Below, one piece after another: positions 28,101 to 37,246 of a stretch of DNA of 64,000 nt (position 1 is the first letter of the stretch; every line of letters starts with the position of its first letter). This stretch comes from an uncultured Bacteroidales bacterium (lineage in GTDB: Bacteria; Bacteroidota; Bacteroidia; Bacteroidales; FEN-979), in NCBI GenBank assembly GCA_903959905.1, contig CAJBYO010000039.1:31157-95156 (forward strand), read 5' to 3'. The position numbers and the translations under genes were made by a program. The notes beneath the pieces are model-generated. The model worked only from the letters and a program-made list of their open reading frames with translations, did no database searches and was not told the origin of the DNA.

Positions 28101-29948
28101 ATGAACCACCAAAGCCATGAACAAAAAGCCGTAGTGATTTCCCAGGTTGTGATGGAAATGATGACGGACACGGTGTTGCTGTTGGCTCCTGAAGGAAGTA
28201 TTGTTTATGTCAACAAGGCAGCCTGTCAGCGGCTTGGATATACCCGTGATGAACTGGAGGCAATACATATCAGGGACCTGACAGGTAATGAAGCGGATGG
28301 ATGGTGGGAGGCAAACTGGGCAGAGTTGAAACAGAAAGGTACCGTTATCTTTGAAAGCCGGCATCGCAGAAAGAGCGGAGAGTTTTTTCCGGTGGAGGTT
28401 CAAACCGACTACATCCGATTCGGCGACCAGGAGTTTGGGTGCGGCATCGCCCGTGATATCACTGATCGGAAACAGGCTGAGGCAGAAATCCAGGAAAGCA
28501 GGGAAAAATACCGCGGACTGAGCGAAGCCACATTTGAGGCCATTTTCATTTCAGAAAAGGGTATATGCATTGAGCAAAACCATGCTGCCGAAATCATGTT
28601 CGGCTATACCGCTGAAGAAGCAATTGGAAGATACGGAACAGAATGGATCGTGCCGGCTGACAGGGAGCGGGTGATGCACAACATGATCACCGGTTACGAA
28701 GAACCTTACGAAGCTACCGCACTGAAAAAAGACGGTACACCTTTTCCATGTGCTTTACTCGGGAAGATGATGTTTTACAGAGGGAGGAACGTACGGGTTA
28801 CTTCGCTGAGTGATATCACCGGGAGAAAGAAGGCAGAGGCAGCCCTCATTGAGAGTGAGCAACGATACAGGACACTTTTCCAGAGTGCGAGCGATGGCAT
28901 ATTCTACCTTTCACCCGACCTGAACATTTCAGAGGTGAACGAGTCGTTTGCCAGGATGCACGGTTATACCGTGGATGAAATGAAGGACATGCGGCTTTTT
29001 GACCTTGACACCCCTGAAAGTTCCATCGGGACACCGGACAGAGTTCAGGCGGTGATGGAAGGGAAAATTATCGAATTTGAGGTTGAACACTTTCACAAGG
29101 ATGGGCACAGGTTCCCCCTCTCTGTATCAACGAGCCTGGTCAATATAGGCGGGCAGCAAATTATCCAGGCATTTCACCGCGACATCACCAAAAGTAAACA
29201 GTCAGAAAAGGAGATCATCAAGTTAAACGAAAACCTGGAACTGCGTGTAAGGCAGCGAACTGCTGAACTGGAGGCTGTCAACAAGGAACTGGAAACATTC
29301 TCATATTCCATTTCCCATGATTTAAAAGCGCCGCTCAGGCATATCAAGGGGTACATTGATGTTTTACTGGAGGATGCATCCGGCCATCATCAATCTGAAG
29401 GATACACCTACCTTAAACGTATTCATCGTTCAACCCTTGAAATGGAGCAATTGATTGATGCAATACTTTCATTCTCCAGGCTGAACCAGGCTCAGATCAA
29501 AAAGTGTGTGATTAATTCGCAGGTTTTGGTTGAACAGGTCATCAGTTTCTTCAACCCGGATACCCTCGGCCGGCATCTTAAATTTATTGTGGAACCCCTG
29601 CCGGAAATTTCAGGCGATGAAGATCTGATCAGGCAGGTGTGGAAGAACTTGATTTCCAATGCCATAAAATATACAGGGAAAACTGCCGGAGCAGTGATAG
29701 AAATCGGCAGCATTTCAACTGAAGCTGAAATAACTTTTTTTGTCAGGGATAATGGTGCCGGGTTCAACATGAAGGATGCAGGCAAATTATTTCGTGTATT
29801 CCAGCGGCTTCACAGTACCCGGGATTTTGATGGAATCGGGATTGGCCTGGCAAATGTACAGCGTATTATTCAGCGTCATGGCGGGCATTGCCGTGGCGAA
29901 GCTGAAACCGGCAAAGGAGCAACGTTCTATTTTACACTGCCCCGGTGA
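28101..29948 (+). CDS. PAS-PAS-PAS sensor histidine kinase
   Basis: A 615-residue kinase with no membrane helix, so probably a cytoplasmic sensor. Three PAS domains (~10-125, ~135-250, ~255-375) each end in a PAC-like DITxRK or DITKSK. A short coiled coil (~370-395) leads to the HisKA box with phospho-acceptor His406 (SISHDLKAPLRH), then the N box (NLISNAIKYTG) and G boxes (DNGAGF, GIGIGLANV). The form resembles phytochrome-like orphan kinases. No response regulator is adjacent. It is divergent from gldA and converges on czcB with only 4 bases between stops. The ligand is unknown. Confidence 0.88.
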   Translation: MNHQSHEQKAVVISQVVMEMMTDTVLLLAPEGSIVYVNKAACQRLGYTRDELEAIHIRDLTGNEADGWWEANWAELKQKGTVIFESRHRRKSGEFFPVEVQTDYIRFGDQEFGCGIARDITDRKQAEAEIQESREKYRGLSEATFEAIFISEKGICIEQNHAAEIMFGYTAEEAIGRYGTEWIVPADRERVMHNMITGYEEPYEATALKKDGTPFPCALLGKMMFYRGRNVRVTSLSDITGRKKAEAALIESEQRYRTLFQSASDGIFYLSPDLNISEVNESFARMHGYTVDEMKDMRLFDLDTPESSIGTPDRVQAVMEGKIIEFEVEHFHKDGHRFPLSVSTSLVNIGGQQIIQAFHRDITKSKQSEKEIIKLNENLELRVRQRTAELEAVNKELETFSYSISHDLKAPLRHIKGYIDVLLEDASGHHQSEGYTYLKRIHRSTLEMEQLIDAILSFSRLNQAQIKKCVINSQVLVEQVISFFNPDTLGRHLKFIVEPLPEISGDEDLIRQVWKNLISNAIKYTGKTAGAVIEIGSISTEAEITFFVRDNGAGFNMKDAGKLFRVFQRLHSTRDFDGIGIGLANVQRIIQRHGGHCRGEAETGKGATFYFTLPR

Positions 29949-29952
29949 TTCG

Positions 29953-31146
29953 CTAACAACTCATCTCCCCGGCATTTTTCTTGGCAGAAAGCAGGTTGTA
30001 GGCTCCTTTTATGACCACCCGTGACGCTTTGATATCAAATCCATCAGGCAACCTGACTTCAGTAAAGCCCTCGTCTGTGACCCCTTTGTGAACTTCCACC
30101 ATCCTGTATTCCGTGAACGCCTTCCCGTTTTCCTGTTTGTCACGGTCAAATACAAAGATGTAGTCCTTGTCGTCAAAGCTGACAATTGCTTCGGCGGGTA
30201 AGGAGGCGACATTCTGCCCCGATGCTTCTATGATGGCATTCACATACATGCCGGGCAGTACGTTTTTACAGGCACCCGGAACACTTGCGTAAACTTTGTA
30301 TGTCCGGTCGGCATTCACCGACTTCCCGGTCTGGTAGATTACCGCCTCATGCTGCTCGGTTTCATTGTTGATGAAGAAACGGATTTTCTGCCCGGCTGAT
30401 ACCTTGTCGGCATCTTTTTCAAACAGGGTCAGCTCCAGGAAGAGCTTGTCACTGTTGACAATCTCAAACAACACATCAGTGGGCGCCACATATTTCCCGA
30501 TGTTCACATTGACGGTTTTCACATAACCCGATATCGGCGAAATTACATTCACCGACCGGCTGATATCATCTTCATGCAATCCCGACGGGTTGATTCCAAT
30601 CATGGCGAGCTTTTGTTCCAGGGCCTTGACCTGCGATTTCAGTACTTTGTAGTCGGAGGTAACCTTTTGCAGGTTTTGCTGCGAGTAAACATCCTCCTTG
30701 TAAAGTTCGGCGTGCCGTTTATAATCTGCTTCCGCAAATTCCAGTTTGCTTTTGGCCTCAAGATAGTTCTGTTGAATGTCAACAAATTCCTGGTTTTCAA
30801 GCACGGCAAGGGTCTGGCCTTTGGAAACGGAATTCCCTGGCATCAGCGTGGCACTCCTGATAAAGCCGCCAAAAGGCATGCACACGGTTGCCAGGTTCTG
30901 GGGTGCCACCCCGATTGTGCCGTTTACCTTCAGGTTGCCGCTGAGCGATCGCAATTCTACGGAGCCGGTTGCAATGCCGGCAATTTTAACCTGGTCGGCC
31001 CGTAATTCAACCACATCTGCCGGGAGTACTTCAGTCTCCTTGGCTTCCTGGTCTGTTTTTTTGCTGCCATCGCAGGATGTCATCCACACCAGGGCCAATG
31101 AAAGAAGGATGGCTGCAATGGATCTGTATGTTGTCTTAGTATTCAT
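29953..31146 (-). CDS. czcB: Periplasmic adaptor (membrane-fusion) lipoprotein of a heavy-metal efflux pump
   Basis: A 397-residue membrane-fusion protein. The signal sequence ends in a lipobox (MTSC, Cys ~25), so it is lipid-anchored. It has the usual order: barrel-sandwich halves around a coiled-coil hairpin (FVDIQQNYLEAKSKLEFAE ...), VISPISGYVKTVNV, and a beta-barrel with GMYVNAIIEA. It links the RND pump in the inner membrane to the outer-membrane channel. It ends the operon, three bases after the pump gene. The metal specificity cannot be read: no His/Met-rich metal-binding N-terminus is present. Confidence 0.85.
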   Translation of the reverse strand: MNTKTTYRSIAAILLSLALVWMTSCDGSKKTDQEAKETEVLPADVVELRADQVKIAGIATGSVELRSLSGNLKVNGTIGVAPQNLATVCMPFGGFIRSATLMPGNSVSKGQTLAVLENQEFVDIQQNYLEAKSKLEFAEADYKRHAELYKEDVYSQQNLQKVTSDYKVLKSQVKALEQKLAMIGINPSGLHEDDISRSVNVISPISGYVKTVNVNIGKYVAPTDVLFEIVNSDKLFLELTLFEKDADKVSAGQKIRFFINNETEQHEAVIYQTGKSVNADRTYKVYASVPGACKNVLPGMYVNAIIEASGQNVASLPAEAIVSFDDKDYIFVFDRDKQENGKAFTEYRMVEVHKGVTDEGFTEVRLPDGFDIKASRVVIKGAYNLLSAKKNAGEMSC

Positions 31147-31149
31147 GGA

Positions 31150-34100
31150 TTAGTATATTTTACCTGTGATATATTCAATGTTGATAATGGTCTGGTTGTA
31201 GCTGCTGAGCGCATCAAGATAACTCTGCCGGATATCAAGCGCCCTGTTGAGGTTGATCACATATTCAAGGTAATCAAGTGCCCCCGCCCTGTAGCTGCGG
31301 GTAGCCTGGTCAATGATGAGGCTGGCTTCGGGAATGGCCTGCTGTTCATAGTAATCGAGGCTGGCGCTAAACTTGCCTGCTTCGTCAAGCAGCGACTGCA
31401 GGTTATTCCTGAGGGAACCGGCATAATAGTCGGCGCTGGAAAGGGCCGACTTCTCCTGCATCCTCGCTGCCCTGGCCCTGGAAACACCCGGGCCAAACCA
31501 CAATGGGATGGTTACACCTGCCTGTAATCCTGTGAACCGGTAGCCTGCATCAAAGCTCCGGGGTGATCCGTTGACCTCCTGGGTGCCGATCATGGTCTGG
31601 CTGAAATACCCGATGCTCAGGTCAGGCATCATGCGGCTTTGCTCCAGCTGGCCTGTGATCCGTGCAACTTCGGTCTGCTGTTTGATATATCCCAGCGAAG
31701 GGTTTGCATTCAGCGGCATACTGTCGCCGCCAGGGGTGAAGGCTGCCCGGCGCAGTACTGTGTCGGAAATTTCAAGCGGACCGGAACTGTTGAGCAAGTT
31801 CTGCAACTTGCGATGGAAGATGCTTTCATCTGCGATGACCTGCCGCAGCTGGTTTTTAATCTCCAGGCTCTGGTTGCGGGCCGTGATCATCTCCAGCCTG
31901 TTGGTTTCGCCCGATTTACTCCTGAGTTCGGCCGCACGGAGGAAACCTGCGTACAAACTGTCCTGGTATAGGAGTAGCGCATGTTTTGCGTAAAAATAGA
32001 CCAGCTGGCCATAGGACTGTTTGACCTGCGTGGCAATGTCAAGCCTCGTGCTTTGCAACTGCAGTCCTGCACTGACTAAATTCGCCTTTGCCAGCCGGTT
32101 TTGGTTGATGTACACCGAGGGAAACGCAAATTCCTGTGAAATGGCCAGGCTGTTGTCGTGCTGGTATGAGCTGATTTGCCCGTACTGCCCTGCAATGACT
32201 GTTTTGGGGATATCCCATGATGCGCCTTTCAATGCCTTCTGAGCAGCCACGTTATAGTCAGCCGACCTGATGGACTTGTTGCTGTCAAGTGCCAGTTGAA
32301 TGGCCTCTTGAAGGTTCACCTTGACCCGGTTTTGTCCTGAAGCGCCGTTGAAAATGGATGGGGCGGCAATCATCAGGATGATCATGGTTAATATCTTCAT
32401 TGTTTTCCTGTTAAATATGGAATTAATAGAGGAGCAGAAAATGAGATAGAATACAGGCAGGACAATAAGCGTAAGCAATGTGGCGCTGATCAGTCCGCCA
32501 ATAACAACCGTAGCAAGTGGTTTCTGCACTTCGGCCCCTGCTGACGTGGACAATGCCATTGGCAGGAACCCGAGAGAAGCCACGGCAGCTGTCATGATCA
32601 CCGGGCGCAAACGGGTATGCAATCCTTTCATCACCCGCTCTGTGATATCAGTGATTCCCTCTTTTTCGAGGCGGTTGAACTCACTGATCAGGACGATTCC
32701 GTTTAACACGGCCACACCGAACAGTGCAATAAAACCGATGCCCGCAGAAATGGAGAAATTCATATCCCGCAACCACAGGGCAAAAACGCCGCCGATTGCC
32801 GACATCGGAACGGCCGTAAAAATGATCAGCGTCTGTGTCACCGAATGGAATGAAAAGTACAGCAATACAAAGATCAGGATCAGGGCCACGGGGACTGCAA
32901 TGGCGAGCCTTTTTTCAGCTGCTTCCAGGTTTTTGAACTGGCCGCCGTAGGAAACATGATACCCTGTAGGAAGACTTATCTGCCGGTCTATTTTTTCGGT
33001 TACTTCGCTTATCACACTGGCTACATCCCGGTTACGCACATTGAAATCAACAGTGATGCGGCGTTTGGTGTTTTCCCTTGACACCTGTGCCGGCCCCGAT
33101 TTGATAGAGATTTCGGCGATCTGGTCAAAGGGCAGTTGTGAGCCGTTTGGAAGTGCAACCGTAAGGTTTCGCACATCGTTAAGGCTTTGCCTGAAATCCT
33201 GGTCAAGACGGACCACCAGGGCGAAACGCTTCTCCCCGTCGTAAACAACGCCCGCCTGGCTCCCGGCAAATGCCGCCCGCAAAACCCGGTTTACCTCGGC
33301 GATGGAAAGTCCGTACTGTGCAAGTCGGTCGCGGTTGAAATCCACCTGTACCTGCGCGAGACCGGTAACTTTCTCCACGTTGATGTCTTCAACTCCTTCG
33401 ATTTTGCTAACGATCTGCTCAACCGCCGCTCCTTTTTCCGCAAGCACATCCAGATCATCGCCGAAAATTTTGATGGCGATGTCCTGTTTTGATCCGGACA
33501 TCAGTTCGTTGAACCGCATCTGGATGGGCTGCTGGAAGGTAAATTTGACCCCGGCCAGCGCCACAAGCTTATCTTCCATCTTGCTAACCAGCTCTTCCCG
33601 GGTGGCCGCCGAAGTCCATTCACTTTTATCTTTCAGGGTGATAATGTAGTCGCCTGTTTCCATCGGTGTCGGATCGGTGGGGATTTCGCCTGCACCGATC
33701 TTGCATACCGTATGTTTTATTTCAGGAAAGTTCTCCAGCAGTATTTTGTTGGCTTTGATCACGGTCTCCACCGTATTTGTAAGCGACCCTCCCTGCAGGG
33801 TGATGACCCCGGCGGCCAGGTCGCCCTCTTCCAGTTGTGGGATGAATTCCCCGCCAAGCCGGCTGAATAGGAATATGCTGAAGAGGAAAATCATCACGGC
33901 TGCCGCGGATACAATTATTTTATGGGTCAATGACCATCTGATAACAGGTGTGAAGATGCTGTGAAGCCGCTCCATCAGCCAGTCTGAGAAGGTTCGCCTG
34001 TGTTCGGTTTTTTTACTCAGGAAGAGCGCGGAGGCCATGGGCACCCATGTCAGTGAAAGGATGGCCGCGCCCAGTATCGCAAAGGCCACAACCTGTGCCA

Positions 34101-35538
34101 TGGGCCTGAACATTTTACCTTCAATGCCAACCAGTGCCATGATGGGCAGGTAGACGATCAGGATGATCACCTGGCCAAAAGTGGCTGAATTCATCATTCT
34201 CTTAGCCGATTCAAATACATTTTCGTCCATCTGGGCCTGGCTCAGTTTTGAAACCCCGACATGATGGTGGCGGCTCATAAAGATTCTGTGAACCACACTT
34301 TCAACGATGATTACCGCCCCGTCAACGATGAGTCCGAAATCAATGGCCCCCAGGCTCATCAGGTTGCCCGAAACCCCGAAAAGGTTCATCAGCGACATGG
34401 CAAAAAGCATCGACAGCGGGATGACCGAAGCAACGATGAGGCCGGCCCTGATGTTCCCAAGTAAAAGCACGAGGATGAAGATTACGATCAATGCGCCTTC
34501 AACCAGGTTCATGGAGACCGTCCTGATTGCCCGGCTGACCAGGTCGGAGCGGTTCAGGAACGGTTCAATTTTCACGCCCTTGGGGAGCGATTTCTGGATG
34601 GAAAGAATGCGTGATTCAACCTCATCAATTACTTCATGTCCGTTGGCCCCCTTGAGCATCATCACCACGCCGCCCACAGCCTCGGTGGTATCCACCACAA
34701 AAGCGCCATAGCGCGTGGCATTGCCGTACTGAACCGTTGCCAGGTCTCTGATCAGCACCGGGATGCCCGACGGGGTGATATCCACCACGATCTTTTCAAT
34801 ATCTTCCAGTGTTTTGACCAGTCCGATCCCCCGGATGAAATAGGCGGTAGGCTTTTTGTCAATGTAAGCGCTTCCGGTGTTTTCATTGTTCTTTTCCAGG
34901 GCATCAAAAATATCTGTAAGGGTAAGGTTGAGTCCGCGCAGCCGTTCGGGATTCACCGCGATTTCATACTGTTTCACAAAGCCACCGTAGCTGTTGATGT
35001 CGGCAACGCCGGGTGTTCCCAGCATTTCACGGCGGACTACCCAATCCTGCAGGGTCCGCAGTTCCATGGGGGTGTATTTCTTTTCATAACCCTTCTCTAC
35101 GGCCAGCCTGTACTGGTATATTTCACCCAGCCCGGTACTGATCGGGGCCAGCTCGATCTTGGCCATCCCGGCCGGGATAACCTCCTCTGCCTCTTTCAGC
35201 CGCTCGCTGAGCTGCTGGCGGCACCAGTAAACATCTGTACCGTCTTTGAATACAACCGTTACCACGGAAAGCCCCAGCCTTGAAATGGACCTCAGCTCAA
35301 TGATGTCGGGGATATTTGCCACGGCAACCTCTACCGGGGCGGTGATAAAGCTTTCAACTTCCTGCACGGCCAGGGATGGGGCCATGGAGATGATCTGCAC
35401 CTGGTTGTTGGTGATATCCGGGATGGCATCCACCGGGAGCTGTGTCAGGGAGTATATGCCCCAGCCAGTGAGCGCCAGCACACAAAGGCCGACAATAAAT
35501 TTATTTTTAATGGATAAATGAATGATTCTTTCAATCAT
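31150..35538 (-). CDS. czcA: CzcA/CusA RND metal pump fused to a CzcC/TolC-type outer-membrane factor
   Basis: A 1462-residue fusion counted from the ATG at 35538 (MIERIIHLSIKNK); the nine residues before it look non-coding. Residues ~1-1040 are a heavy-metal-efflux RND transporter with twelve predicted helices, LPVDAIPDITNNQVQI, GLIVDGAVIIVE and GRFGGEFIPQLEEGDLA-like porter blocks. Residues ~1070-1462 are an outer-membrane factor with two TolC-like coiled-coil repeats. The join contains what looks like a complete signal peptide starting at Met1047 (base 32400: KILTMIILMIAAP, then GASGQ) preceded by an AGGAAAACA, so a separate channel protein could also be made. Such fusions are common in Bacteroidetes. 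Confidence 0.88.
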   Translation of the reverse strand: MIERIIHLSIKNKFIVGLCVLALTGWGIYSLTQLPVDAIPDITNNQVQIISMAPSLAVQEVESFITAPVEVAVANIPDIIELRSISRLGLSVVTVVFKDGTDVYWCRQQLSERLKEAEEVIPAGMAKIELAPISTGLGEIYQYRLAVEKGYEKKYTPMELRTLQDWVVRREMLGTPGVADINSYGGFVKQYEIAVNPERLRGLNLTLTDIFDALEKNNENTGSAYIDKKPTAYFIRGIGLVKTLEDIEKIVVDITPSGIPVLIRDLATVQYGNATRYGAFVVDTTEAVGGVVMMLKGANGHEVIDEVESRILSIQKSLPKGVKIEPFLNRSDLVSRAIRTVSMNLVEGALIVIFILVLLLGNIRAGLIVASVIPLSMLFAMSLMNLFGVSGNLMSLGAIDFGLIVDGAVIIVESVVHRIFMSRHHHVGVSKLSQAQMDENVFESAKRMMNSATFGQVIILIVYLPIMALVGIEGKMFRPMAQVVAFAILGAAILSLTWVPMASALFLSKKTEHRRTFSDWLMERLHSIFTPVIRWSLTHKIIVSAAAVMIFLFSIFLFSRLGGEFIPQLEEGDLAAGVITLQGGSLTNTVETVIKANKILLENFPEIKHTVCKIGAGEIPTDPTPMETGDYIITLKDKSEWTSAATREELVSKMEDKLVALAGVKFTFQQPIQMRFNELMSGSKQDIAIKIFGDDLDVLAEKGAAVEQIVSKIEGVEDINVEKVTGLAQVQVDFNRDRLAQYGLSIAEVNRVLRAAFAGSQAGVVYDGEKRFALVVRLDQDFRQSLNDVRNLTVALPNGSQLPFDQIAEISIKSGPAQVSRENTKRRITVDFNVRNRDVASVISEVTEKIDRQISLPTGYHVSYGGQFKNLEAAEKRLAIAVPVALILIFVLLYFSFHSVTQTLIIFTAVPMSAIGGVFALWLRDMNFSISAGIGFIALFGVAVLNGIVLISEFNRLEKEGITDITERVMKGLHTRLRPVIMTAAVASLGFLPMALSTSAGAEVQKPLATVVIGGLISATLLTLIVLPVFYLIFCSSINSIFNRKTMKILTMIILMIAAPSIFNGASGQNRVKVNLQEAIQLALDSNKSIRSADYNVAAQKALKGASWDIPKTVIAGQYGQISSYQHDNSLAISQEFAFPSVYINQNRLAKANLVSAGLQLQSTRLDIATQVKQSYGQLVYFYAKHALLLYQDSLYAGFLRAAELRSKSGETNRLEMITARNQSLEIKNQLRQVIADESIFHRKLQNLLNSSGPLEISDTVLRRAAFTPGGDSMPLNANPSLGYIKQQTEVARITGQLEQSRMMPDLSIGYFSQTMIGTQEVNGSPRSFDAGYRFTGLQAGVTIPLWFGPGVSRARAARMQEKSALSSADYYAGSLRNNLQSLLDEAGKFSASLDYYEQQAIPEASLIIDQATRSYRAGALDYLEYVINLNRALDIRQSYLDALSSYNQTIINIEYITGKIY

Positions 35539-35622
35539 ACCACAATGAATTAAGTAAGCAAACACAGAAACAGGATCCTCTGCGGGGGCAGATGGATCAA
35601 CGGTAAAGGAAAGATCCGGGTG

Positions 35623-35934
35623 TTAACTTAACTTGGGCGGTTGCCAGAAAGTGACAGAAAAGGAGGAGACGAGGTTTGAAGATACGGGGGTAAAAGCTGT
35701 TTGACAGGAGAAAAACGGCTGGCTGATCATCGCAATCGGAGCAATGGTAACGGGAACACTGCAGCAGGAACAGATGCAGAAAGGGGAGCAGGCATCGGAA
35801 TGATCAGCGTGTGAATCCTGGTCTCCGCATGCTGTCTGACATGATTCAGCACCCAGATGCAATGAATCATCCACACAAGGTGCTGAAGCCAGGTAGAATG
35901 TATAAATGCTCAGAAAGATGACGAGGAATTTCAT
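35623..35934 (-). CDS. Small exported Cys/His-rich protein upstream of the metal efflux operon (DUF6660-like)
   Basis: A 103-residue protein with a signal peptide (residues 1-17). The first mature segment is rich in Cys, His and Asp (CVDDSLHLGAESC, CGDQDSHADHSDAC, CICSCC), which would suit metal binding. The C-terminal half is Phe/Ser/Val rich. It is the first gene of the minus-strand czc operon, 84 bases before the pump gene. I believe this corresponds to the DUF6660 proteins often found before CusA-type pumps in Bacteroidetes. A periplasmic metal sensor or carrier role is inferred. Confidence 0.65.
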   Translation of the reverse strand: MKFLVIFLSIYTFYLASAPCVDDSLHLGAESCQTACGDQDSHADHSDACSPFCICSCCSVPVTIAPIAMISQPFFSCQTAFTPVSSNLVSSFSVTFWQPPKLS

Positions 35935-35960
35935 GGGTGTCCAAACATTTGCAGCAATTG

Positions 35961-35968
35961 CAAAGGTA
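35961..35968 (-). promoter_or_regulatory. Putative -7 element for the metal-efflux operon
   Basis: The minus strand reads TACCTTTG, an exact TAnnTTTG, 26 bases before the start of the Cys/His-rich gene. No -33 TTTG is visible because a repeat element begins just upstream. Confidence 0.45.
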
Positions 35969-35977
35969 TGAATAATT

Positions 35978-36104
35978 TCTCGCAGATTTTCGCAGATTAA
36001 ACCGCAGATTTTGGCAGAAGAAGCTTAAAATCAGAATAATCTGCTTTAATCTGCGCAGTAATCTGCGAAAATCTGCGTGAAAAATCCGCGAAAATCTGCG
36101 AGAA
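35978..36104. repeat. cgcagatttt inverted-repeat element, copy 1
   Basis: The arms are tandem cgcagatttt words. The left end TCTCGCAGATTTTCGCAGAT is mirrored at the right end with one mismatch. A near-identical plan, with the same ends and a different middle, recurs at 61685-61823. This copy lies upstream of the czc operon and downstream of the GH16-like gene. Confidence 0.85.
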
Positions 36105-36114
36105 ACATTTTTAA

Positions 36115-36831
36115 TTACTTCTGGTAATCAGCTTTATATAAGATGAAATCCTCAAATTTTCCGGTTTTAGGTTTCCAATCCAGTCCCAACCCTGAATTGA
36201 TGATGAGGTTCATGGGTTTTAACGGGTATTTCGGCGTATCAGCCTTCACTGTCATCATCTTCTTTCCATTTACCACCCAGTTCATTTCTGCAGGCGTCCA
36301 GGAAAAAACAAGGTCAATGTCCTTGAGGTCCAGCGGTACAAGTTTCCAGAATTTTTTTGTCAGGATGGTGTTATTGGCATAGGTCGGCCCCTGGTGAAAC
36401 GAAAGGCTCATGTGAAACCGGGTCAGAAAACCATCTTTCCTGAAGTGTTCAAAGATGTCAATTTCCGGTGGCATCCCCATGCCGTCGCCCCTGGGCGGAT
36501 CGGGATGAAGGTCAACCATCCAGATGGCCGGCCACGAACCGCGGAAATCGGGTAACCTGAATCTGAATGAATAGGTTCCGAAATGGGTGCGGTAATCTTC
36601 TTTTGCGACAAGTGCTCCAACCGACCAGTTGGTTTTTGCTTCAACCGGGTATCCGTCCAGCCCGGTTTTCCACCCGGTGCAGGGGGCGTTCCGGCAGCCA
36701 AAACGAATGGAGCCATCAGGCTGAAACGCAACCCGCATCTCACTCATGCAGATCTCATTGGCGGTATCCGGATTAATAATACTGCCCCAGGGGTACGCGA
36801 AATTCCAGCATGTTTTTTCAAGCAGGTTCAT
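36115..36831 (-). CDS. GH16-like (laminarinase / concanavalin-fold) protein
   Basis: A 238-residue beta-jellyroll protein. The GH16 active-site motif is present as PPEIDIFEHF, with the two Glu flanking Asp-Ile-Phe in the ExDxxE arrangement. WSVGALVAKEDYRTHFGTYSFRFRLP and GSWPAIWMVD match the family cleft. There is no obvious signal peptide, unusual for a polysaccharide hydrolase, so it is either cytoplasmic or the start is further upstream. It lies 34 bases after crcB on the minus strand, possibly at the tail of the xdhC-xdh-crcB transcript. The substrate is unknown. Confidence 0.75.
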   Translation of the reverse strand: MNLLEKTCWNFAYPWGSIINPDTANEICMSEMRVAFQPDGSIRFGCRNAPCTGWKTGLDGYPVEAKTNWSVGALVAKEDYRTHFGTYSFRFRLPDFRGSWPAIWMVDLHPDPPRGDGMGMPPEIDIFEHFRKDGFLTRFHMSLSFHQGPTYANNTILTKKFWKLVPLDLKDIDLVFSWTPAEMNWVVNGKKMMTVKADTPKYPLKPMNLIINSGLGLDWKPKTGKFEDFILYKADYQK

Positions 36832-36865
36832 GGGAGGTGACTTTTATTACTGCAAATACACCGGG

Positions 36866-37246
36866 TTAAAACATTTTGAGAATGAAGGCGTTACCCAGGT
36901 ACGTAGCGATCAGTCCTAAAAAAACGCTGAGCCCGGCATAGAGTGCAAAGTACAGGAAATTCCCATCTTTCAGCAGTAGGAGATTTTCACCTGCATAGGC
37001 AGAGAACGTGGTGAATCCCCCGCAAAAGCCAATAGTCAGGAATATTCTGAGCTCAGGGTTAAGCAGGTTGCCTTTTTCAGAAAGTCCGTATATAATCCCG
37101 ATCAGCAGGCAGCCGAAGATATTCACCAGGAATGTGCCGAACGGAAATGCCGACAGGAACAGGTTCTGGAAATACCTGGATGCCAGGAACCGTGCGATGG
37201 TTCCTAAAAATCCCCCTGTGCCGGCGATCAATAACAATCGTATCAT
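36866..37246 (-). CDS. crcB: CrcB/Fluc fluoride channel
   Basis: A 126-residue, four-helix membrane protein. Family motifs GGFLGTIARF, GTFLVNIFGCLLIG (channel Asn) and GFCGGFTTFSAY (Phe-box and sodium site) are intact. It exports fluoride as an antiparallel dimer. Its ATG overlaps the xdh stop by four bases (ATGA), so it is translationally coupled to the upstream xanthine dehydrogenase and cannot have its own fluoride riboswitch immediately upstream. Confidence 0.9.
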   Translation of the reverse strand: MIRLLLIAGTGGFLGTIARFLASRYFQNLFLSAFPFGTFLVNIFGCLLIGIIYGLSEKGNLLNPELRIFLTIGFCGGFTTFSAYAGENLLLLKDGNFLYFALYAGLSVFLGLIATYLGNAFILKMF

